Shown here in pieces: positions 53,994 through 64,000 of a stretch of DNA of 64,000 nt (position 1 is its first letter; every line of letters starts with the position of its first letter). Where the stretch lies: the NCBI GenBank assembly GCA_905331475.1, contig CAJNYU010002094.1, positions 79,092 to 143,091 on the forward strand, given 5' to 3'. Position numbers and translations under genes: made by a program. Source of the stretch: Rotaria socialis. Taxonomy: Eukaryota > Rotifera > Eurotatoria > Philodinida > Philodinidae. Under the pieces are notes generated by a model. It ran no database searches. It saw only the letters and a program-made list of their open reading frames with translations, and was not told the origin of the DNA.

Positions 53994-55706
53994 TTAACAT
54001 TGTTGTTCATTACAAGTTTTAACTTGCGCATATTCTCCTGTACAATTCATTCCTGCCAATGAAGAGTCTGCAGAGATAGTCTCAGGTTCAAGTTCAGATG
54101 GTGTCGGTTCGGTGCATGTTCGCGAACGAGTTGTTTGACCAGTATCACATGATTTAGTACATGAAGACCATTCTGACCATGCAGAAAATCCACCATCAAC
54201 TGAAACATAAATATCGTTTTCTTATATTGTATTATCTATCAACAAAATTCTACCTATGCATCGAGTTATAATAGCAAATAGTTCATTAATATTAGATGAC
54301 ATTTTTGTTCGATCAAATTTGCAATCATAAAATGTTTTCTCTGTACCATCGCAAATAATGCCAGGATAGCATGAGGAATTATTTAAAATTGGAGTAAGAA
54401 CAGCTTAATATAGGAAATAAATGATCATAGAAATTTGATTATAATCTACCTACCATATTGAGATCCACGAGTAAAACCAATTGATTTGCATACCTAAACA
54501 ACAAAAAACAAAACTGTCAAGTTTTCTTTTTTCAAGAAATATGCTGCTCACTAAATCAGCCATATGTTTAACCACCGCACCACTCTCTTGTGAAACACAG
54601 AGAATATCTCCTTCTCGTATAGCTAAATAACCTTTCATTGAATGTTTGTCGGGCTCTGTTTCTTTGATACCTGATAAATAGAAATAGATGACACAAAACA
54701 AAAATTGTTTTTAAATTTGCAGTAAAATCTTACCAGCAACGCGTTGACAATGAGCTTCACCACAAGCTCGCTGTTCAAAAGTGTAATTTCCGCAATTTGA
54801 ACCTGGCGGAATACAAGAACGATTACGTTGTTTTATACCAATGCCACAAAATGTTGAACAAGGCGTCCATGATGACCACAGTCCATATACTAAATATATA
54901 GAAACAAAATAACAATCATTTCTCATATAGATGATTTCAAAATTATTTACCTGGACATGATGTCACAGTACATGGTTGTATTTCTGTATCTTTACCAATA
55001 CACTTCTCACTTGAAATATTTTGATTCGTATCATTTACGGTGACACAGTCGCGTTTTCGGAATTGAAAGCCTTCACCACATGTTACACTACATGTTGACC
55101 ATTCATTGTAATCTGTCCATGTACCAATTTCTATGTAAGCAATGGAATTGAGAATAGAAAATATTAATAATTAAAAACTAAAAACAAAAATATTCTACCT
55201 ATCTTATCGCAGTTTTCGGGTGTGGGTTCTCCGTTTAGACATACGCATCTTGGCTTTTCATCTTCGAGACAAATAGCGTCAGATTTACATTTAACACTAT
55301 CACACGGCTTTGGTTTCAAGATTTTACGCTAAATTTAATGAAAACAACGATTAGAAAAATGATTATATGAGAGATCGCATACCAATTTGATCACATTCTC
55401 ATCGATTGTTTCAGTTGAATCGTCGAATAATAAACATATGTGAGTTTGATCGTTAAATGCATAGTCAGTACAGCTGTTTTTATCTTTAATACATTCGATA
55501 GCACACTGATAATCATTGAATAATTCAAATTCTTGATAGGCATTTGCTGTTAGTAGACGATCCGAGGATATTCGTAATTTATTTAAAATTTCTTCATTTA
55601 ATTTCAACAAATACTGATTATTATCAACAACAGCAGAAGCAGCATTACCTGCATGCGAGAAAAGCACAACGAGTATGATTGCAGACAACATATCGAATGC
55701 AAACAT
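53994..55706 (-). CDS. Secreted thrombospondin type-1 repeat protein with SRCR-like and PAN-like domains
   Basis: An extracellular, cysteine-rich protein. Signal peptide (MFAFDMLSAIILVVLFSHAG). Then a PAN/apple-like segment (CAIECIKDKNSCTDYAF...CLLF) and a small Cys-rich EGF/follistatin-like module (CDSVKCKSDAIC...CVCLNG). TSR1 follows (WTDYNEWSTCSVTCGEG), then TSR2 (YGLWSSWTPCSTFCGIG). An SRCR-like region comes next (IREGDILCVSQ...LVCKSIGF...CDGTEKTFYDC...TRC), then TSR3 (GGFSAWSEWSSCTKSCDTG) and a last CNEQQC. Six or so exons with introns of 50-80 bp. The WxxW and CSxxCG motifs are clear, so TSR domains are secure; SRCR and PAN assignments rest on cysteine spacing and short motifs. The role is unknown; adhesion, matrix or defence are all possible. 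Confidence 0.85.
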
Positions 55707-55896
55707 GAAAATAAAAGTCTGTTGAATAAAATAGTTCCTCGAAATTCTCTAGAGAACCTGCTTGGGATACAATCATTGGTTCTAATTCAGTTTACGTACT
55801 ACTCACCTTGTCTATGACGTACATAACTAATCATGTTACTATTTATATTAATTTTGAACCGAAGTATTCCCAAGCGTAATAATTTTGCATATATTC

Positions 55897-56878
55897 ATAA
55901 GGTACGGCTAATTCAAAATTACAACACCTTTTCTTTTGTTTAAACATGCATCATTAGATTCCCTTTTTCGAGTTGATCATGAATATCTACTTAGTTTTTC
56001 GATTTGACAAAACATTCGTGGAGAAAAACGCAAGATACTAAGAGGGTCTACAAATCAATCAGCATAAAAATTGTTTTTCAACAAACACAATGTATTTCTC
56101 TAATGTTACACTTTTCATTCTCACCAACATGATCTTCGAATTCCTCATGGAAAAAGTGAGTCTAGTAGCAATATATATATATATATAGCTTTATCGGATA
56201 TTACATGTTCAACCTGGTCAACAAACATTTAGAGTCACTCCGTTTTGTACTAGTGAATTTTCCAAACCTATCTAGTTTTTGTTTTGTTGGTGTAGAGAGC
56301 TTCGATTCAATTCGTCATTCGAAGCGCCATTTGCTGCGCTACGAAAGTATTGCTTGGCTTCTTTTATACTGCTTTGCTGTGCTGAGAAACCTATTTTTCT
56401 CATGCCAGCGGTTGAATTGTCGAAAAAAGAGGCATTTTGTTTCACTTTTACACTACAACAGATTTCTCTCTGAGTCAAATAGATATCATATTCGGAATCG
56501 GCATAAAACGTACATCGAATAAGGTATATTTTATCGAAAATAAATTTCGTCAAAATTCGATCTGTAGGGTACCACAGTGAAAAACTGAACTAAAAGTAGC
56601 TCGGGGGAGTACGGTCGAATTTTGACGAAAATTTATTTTCGATAGAATATACCTTATTCGATGTAGCTTTTATGCCGATTCGGAATATGATATCTNCATT
56701 AGAGAAATACATTGTGTTTGTTGAAAAACAATTTTTATGCTGATTGATTTGTAGACCCTCTTAGTATCTTGCGTTTTTCTCCACGAATGTTTTGTCAAAT
56801 CGAAAAACTAAGTAGATATAATGATGCATGTTAAAACAAAAGAAAAGGTGTTATAATTTTGAATTACCCGCACCTTAT
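55897..56878. repeat. Large interrupted palindrome with a single N at its broken arm
   Basis: Arm A (55897-56105) is the reverse complement of arm A' (56697-56878), apart from a ~26-bp indel and scattered changes. Arm B (56481-56560) is the reverse complement of B' (56615-56695) with about five differences in 80 bases. The loop is 56561-56614. The segment 56106-56480 between A and B has no counterpart between B' and A', which are separated only by the N at 56696. The order A-X-B-loop-B'-N-A' shows that X' is missing exactly at the N. Confidence 0.9.
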
Positions 56879-57074
56879 AATCAAACAGCTTGTTTTATAT
56901 AGAGAAGCAACATTTTTTCTTCCTTTCGATGTCGAGCAAGTTAGTCAAATTAGCATGTGTATTCTTATGAGAACCTATATCAGATGGTTTCACATTACGA
57001 TTGGGTATAAACTATTTTTGCCAGATTTTCTACTGTGGAACAGTGAAGAGTACTATAATGTACTGCCATATTCA

Positions 57075-58948
57075 AATTCTTATCATTTCAAAATCTTTTA
57101 TTTAAAAGAAAATAGCTAATCCATACAATCATTCATAGCCATGTTGGATCTTGTATCTAAATTTCGCTTTTGTTCACTTGCCGATATTTTCTTAAAATTA
57201 ACTATTTCAATCAAATCTCTTGAAATTTAATTGATTGAAACGATTAACGAAAATAGATCTCTCTGACTAAGATATGAACGTCTCTGATTGCAATCTCTTG
57301 TAAATTTGTTAACCAAATCAACAATCGTGTCCTTAATTTATCTTGCTGAGTTTTTCATGAACCATTCAGTCATGTAGAGAATTGTGGTTCGAAACAAACT
57401 ATGAACCACACACATTTTGCCATACTAAAATATGAACTTTACATAGATTTGAAAGGAATTTAATGAATTTGAAGTAATTATCAAGCTAAATTAAAAATCA
57501 ATTAGAGAAGAAACTATAATTTTTATCGCGAATCATATACAAAACTCACCATGTATTCGTATCTGGCTAGACAACTATTTTGACAACAAATATTCAAACA
57601 AGAGAAAGGGAAATAATATATTTTATGAAACAAAATTTACTATCTTTTTCGTATCATTAAAATGTTAAACAGCGAGTTATTTACAGGTTTACAGATTGTT
57701 TTATCTCAATTCATAATCGATGATAGTTTCTAGTGTTTTATTCGATTTTCGTCTGAACAAATTTGAAAGATAACCACTATGGTTTGGCTACAGCAAAAGT
57801 TTGAGCTATAATTCAATTCTAAAAGGTTTTAGTTTTATTTCCGACTAGATTTAAGGAGATTTTGTACTATTGTTATTAATGTACACAAATAGAAACAGGC
57901 ACGAAAGGTGCACCAGATGAACGAAAATCATTTCACTGCGTAATTATAAGAACCAACTTGTTTCTTCGATACTGTTATTTTACTTGTTTAACCGATTGAA
58001 TAACTCACAGGTTACAGATATTCGTATCATCTGGAACGTTCAAAATGAGAAACGTATTATAGTCACTAGTGGATTGTATCATGTCAAGTGCGTCATTGTT
58101 TTTCTATTTTCTAATGATTATTTTTTTCATTTTATAACTCTTCTATGCTCAAAGAATATATTAACATTGATTACGTCCTATCATGACGGTTATAATCTAG
58201 TTTTGTTTGAAATTGCTTAAGATTTAAGACTCCAAGTCGCTTGGATCTATTGCTTTCATGAAATGAGATATGAACCAGGATCGATTAGAATGCATAATAC
58301 AGTACTGACTAAACATCTAGTCTCTTTTCATACTGAATGGATATTTCATAATTATCATGTCGCACTGAGCATAGAGACACCAAAAATAGTTAGCTGGACT
58401 TCAATGAAAAACAAACTAACTTCGGTATCAACGATAGCTACTACAACATAGAACATTTTTACAGCAACCTCTGCAGTAATGCTATATCTAATTTTTCTTC
58501 TCGTAGTGTTCTGTAAGCAAGTCTCATCGTAAGTAAACCAACAAATGATTCTTAGTATGTTTGTAAAATAAATATTTTTTTGTTCATCTATCTGAGCCAT
58601 TTTTTGTCTGGTGGATAGTTTGTTTCAAATTTCAATTTTCTACATAACTGAATGGTGCATGAATAACTCAGCAAGATAAATTAAGAACATGATTGCTGAT
58701 TTGATTAGTAAATTTGCAAGAGACCAAAATTAGACAACTGCAGATCTTAGCCACACAGCTTTATTTTCGTCAAGTGCTTCAATCAATTAAATTTCAAGAG
58801 ATTCGATTGAAATAGCCAATTTTGAGAAAATATCGATATATGAAGAAAAGTGAGATTTAGATACAAGACTCAACATGATTATGAATGATTCAGTCTATTG
58901 GTTATTTGCTTTTTAAATAAAATGTTTTTAAACAATAAGAATTTGAAA
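57075..58948. repeat. Long diverged inverted repeat (~350-bp arms) around a 1.2-kb core
   Basis: The left arm, about 57075-57440, matches the reverse complement of the right arm, about 58590-58948. Matching blocks include TTCAATCAATTAAATTTCAA, AACTCAGCAAGATAAATTAA and ATAGTTTGTTTC. Similarity by eye is roughly 85% and fades toward the core. The core carries no recognisable transposase. It could be a degenerate DNA transposon or an old inverted duplication. Confidence 0.75.
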
Positions 58949-58959
58949 ATATATTTGTA

Positions 58960-59021
58960 AAGGACGAAGGACGCTTTAGGGTCATTTGAAATGACCCCAA
59001 AACGTCCCTCGTTCTTTCAAT
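58960..59021. repeat. Short imperfect palindrome
   Basis: GACGAAGGACGCTTTAGGGT at about 58965 pairs, across a TTGAA centre, with ATGACCCCAAAACGTCCCTC and following bases, giving a ~60-bp hairpin with a few mismatches. It sits immediately outside the right arm of the 57.1-58.9 kb inverted repeat and about 280 bp beyond the malic enzyme stop. Confidence 0.7.
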
Positions 59022-59302
59022 GTTCATCACAGTTCTACAACACAAAATCTAACAAAAGTAGCTTATATTCAATTGTTCTTTGGCTTTTTCTTCAGTTCTT
59101 TTCCGTCGCATGTAACGCAATTAATATACACATAAATCATTTTCAATAAGAAAAAGTCATCTATTATTCTTTTATTTTACTCTTGAAGTATTCATACAAA
59201 ATATGATTCAAATAAATTAAGCGGTAAAATTACTTCAAAAGAAATTTTTTTCTGTGCTAAGAAAATAAAATATAGCAACTAATAGGGAAGAATTCACGAT
59301 TT

Positions 59303-61614
<2,312 letters not shown>

Positions 61615-64000
61615 ACTTAAGCGTGATGCTAGCAAATATTAGGTGGAAAATTCTTTTAGAATTTTAAAATGAAATAGGCAAATGAATTACAATGCATTGA
61701 TCAATCATTCACATAGCTGATAGATAAATCTTGATACTATTATGAGAAGTACTAAGTAGTATTTGTATGTTTTGTTCTCAAAAATAATAATTATCCAAAT
61801 AGATCGAGTAATCAGAATCCTCAATATATTTCTCTTGATATCAAATAAAAATATCATGAAAAACAAACAAAAAAATGTTTATTCTTTTTTTGGTTTAAAC
61901 AAATGAGATCAAAAGAATTTTCGAGTAGTTGGATAATTGTAAAACTTAAGATGCATAAAGTGTAACAAATAAAAAGGAAGCATATCATGCGAGCCATTCC
62001 CCCTGTTTAGGCTACATATATACAATAGATTGTAAATACAAGTGTCGGAGAACTTCTCTTTTAAAAGCAACTACAAAATAATAAGACTAGGAAAACAAAT
62101 TAGATATTTTATTTGTCTACTTTGATAGATTATTGTCGTTTTTCTGCTTGAACATGGTTGTTGTAATAACAAGGATTTTGATAGATATTGATAAATTTGG
62201 GCGAGTCTCATACGTGATTGGGTTAACATTGTTTCACTTGAATATTGTTTTTGTCTTAATGAAGAAAAAAAAACGATTGAAATACAAAGGTAAATATTAT
62301 TCAAAATTTCATCTGTCGAAAACTAATGTCGTCGTTTCATTCTCTTTACAGAGTAACATTTTGATTAAAATCGAGTAAAACAAGAACAACAAGAACAAAA
62401 ATTTGCCTTCCAGAGAAAAATTTATCAGTTGGGTAGCTTATGGCAAAAGCAGCACGCCTATATACTAAACCAAGTGAGATAGGTCATGACTCATTATTTA
62501 CAAACTATCGACAAGCAAATCAGAATTTGTAGAATTCACCAAAGCTCTTAGCGACTGATTGGATAAGTCTTCACAATATAATAAATCACGCTTGATTCAT
62601 CAATAGAAATTTTTGCAATATTTACATGAATGATACGAGAGTCAAAACATATAAACTGGCGCAGATAGGCTTGGCTCCGATACTATTTTTCTTTTGTGCT
62701 CTTTATCTATACGGCGCTATAAGATTTCCTAGCAAATATGTCTCTATGTTTAATTGTATGCATCTGATAATGGTGGGATTTATATTGTGAATTGATCAAA
62801 GTTGGAATATTCAGATCAACTGAAAAATCTTCGGAACAGACTAAAAGGTTCCCGAATATTGACTTTCCTTGGCATACACGAACTGAGCTATTCTTATTGT
62901 AAGGTATACGGAACAAATATAATGTAATCGTAATTCAATCAACCAGTAGAATTTGTTTTGTTTTTGTTTTCATGGCGGTTGCGTATAGGTTGTCGAACAG
63001 CAAACGCAAAAGTATGTGTCATATTAAAAAGGCAAACAAAAGTTACGTGTCGAACATTGTTGATAAAAAGAAAAACGAACTTTTGAGGTGGCAGCAATTA
63101 TTAGTATGTTTTAAAAGAAAAGAATATAGAAGACTCATATTCATAATGCGCAGTAAAAGGAAGCAATACGATTTCAATTTGTCTTTCTCGACTGTTGAAT
63201 TATTCGATATATGATTAACTCTGACTAATATAATACATGTTAATGGCATATATTTGGATATCTATATTCATAAACTTTGTGAAAGAACACATTCAATACG
63301 GTTTAAAGTCTAGATATAGTAAAATGAACACAATTATCGATATTTAGATAATCTCCATTTAAAAAACACAACGTATCGAAGAGTTAGCTTTTATATGCAA
63401 GTCTAGTTGTTGCCGCAGCACTTGGAAAAGTGTTGCCTTGTTTATTACTTATATGATATCGATTCCTGCAGTGTAATTCCTTTCTTTGTTTGTTCTTGCT
63501 AAACCATGAGAATCAACAATGCAAGAATTGATAGATGTCCTTGGTGACTGCATATAGATTGTTGAGAATCGGCTTTCATGAGTAGATATTATACATTGAT
63601 ACAAGGGGGAACAAACTGATTTCGTGATTTCAGTGATTGCCACCGCTTCCATGGGAATAGGGATGCACACTCCAGTCGCGACTCAATCACTCAACATCAG
63701 TCCGAATGGGAACCAAGAACTACTGAAGGTTCCGTTGATTAATCTAGAGTGAATTCGACAATCAGTATTTTTATTTGAAAACACTAAAATTAAGTGAAAC
63801 AATGATATCAGTCTACAAATTATTGTTATACGATCAAACTCATTTTACCGTTCTAGCATAATTTTTTCTTCGATCACTGCTATTTATGAGCCAGTCCACA
63901 TAGTCCACGGCGGATTCACACGGAAGCGGTTCAATCGAGGTTGTCATATTTCTCTCAATTAAAGATATGTTTAAAGGGAAGAATTCTAAGAATTTTGACG
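61615..64000. other. Right-edge stretch without a confident gene
   Basis: About 2.4 kb. It should include the malic enzyme promoter. Near the right end, minus-strand bases 63947 to about 63849 could be a short first exon: an ATG frame of 33 codons (MTTSIEPLPCESAVDYVDWL...) followed by a GTAAAA donor. No continuing exon could be joined in frame, so it is not called as a gene. Other short frames (62133-62378 +, 62972-63214 +, 63449-63670 -) show no motifs. Confidence 0.4.

Larger units (their letters stand above)
55707..59302. other. Repeat-rich intergenic stretch with large inverted repeats
   Basis: About 3.6 kb between the TSR gene and the malic enzyme gene. It is dominated by two inverted-repeat systems (55897-56878 and 57075-58948) and a small palindrome (58960-59021), all listed separately. 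Open frames within it (56205-56522, 56272-56553, 56859-57119, 57984-58220) show no conserved motif and are probably chance frames in repeat DNA. Confidence 0.6.

Noticed and set aside
56205..56553. Overlapping frames on both strands within the broken palindrome
   Set aside because: They are partly in the repeat arms and have no conserved motif; probably repeat-derived chance frames.
62972..63214. 80-codon basic plus-strand frame
   Set aside because: Lys/Arg-rich with no motif; could not be separated from chance in an A-rich region.
63449..63670. Minus-strand 73-codon frame near the right edge
   Set aside because: Begins at GTG rather than ATG and could not be joined in frame to the possible exon at 63849-63947.

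Overview
The window looks like AT-rich animal nuclear DNA. It has spliced genes with many introns of about 45-75 bp, GT-AG boundaries and a clearly metazoan gene set: an L1-type adhesion molecule, a FOG/ZFPM GATA cofactor, a cholinesterase, an anoctamin, an intermediate filament protein and a rhodopsin-like receptor. Small introns, short gaps between same-strand genes and abundant fold-back DNA suggest a small invertebrate. A bdelloid rotifer is my best guess, but this is inference and not proven by any single sequence. A single N at 56696 shows that this is an assembled scaffold.

Layout. 1-1405 (-): cholinesterase, 3' part cut by the window edge. 5242-6336 (+): unrecognised 364-residue charged protein. 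6337-13530: gene-poor, with a 321-bp MITE-like element at 7927-8247. 13531-15144 (+): Asn/Ser/Gln-rich protein ending in a paired SILK + RVxF-like protein phosphatase 1 docking motif. 16527-19885 (+): FOG/ZFPM-type cofactor. 21081-26458 (+): anoctamin. 26727-28381 (+): intermediate filament protein. 29513-40383 (-): four tightly packed genes in transcription order NMD3, USP8, PSMC4 (Rpt3), POLDIP3/SKAR, with coding gaps of 72, 152 and 199 bp. 40751-41037: GC-richer fold-back element. 42264-49910 (-): L1CAM/neuroglian-type protein with six Ig and five FnIII domains, one TM helix and a short tail. 52939-53930 (+): rhodopsin-like receptor. 53994-55706 (-): secreted thrombospondin-repeat/SRCR protein, convergent with the receptor. 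55897-58948: two nested or adjacent large inverted-repeat structures, one interrupted by the N. 59303-61614 (-): malic enzyme. 61615-64000: no confident gene.

How the genes relate. The most striking arrangement is the NMD3-USP8-PSMC4-POLDIP3 block. All four are housekeeping genes (60S export, deubiquitination, proteasome ATPase, mRNA export/translation coupling). Pyrimidine-rich AG acceptors lie just before the downstream start codons, and at the NMD3/USP8 junction two AATAAA signals precede the acceptor. This is the arrangement expected of a polycistronic unit resolved by spliced-leader trans-splicing; RNA data would decide. The other genes look like independent units. A second point is a candidate intronically polyadenylated, soluble form of the L1-type molecule. 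All functional assignments come from reading motifs in the translated exons; no database search was run.
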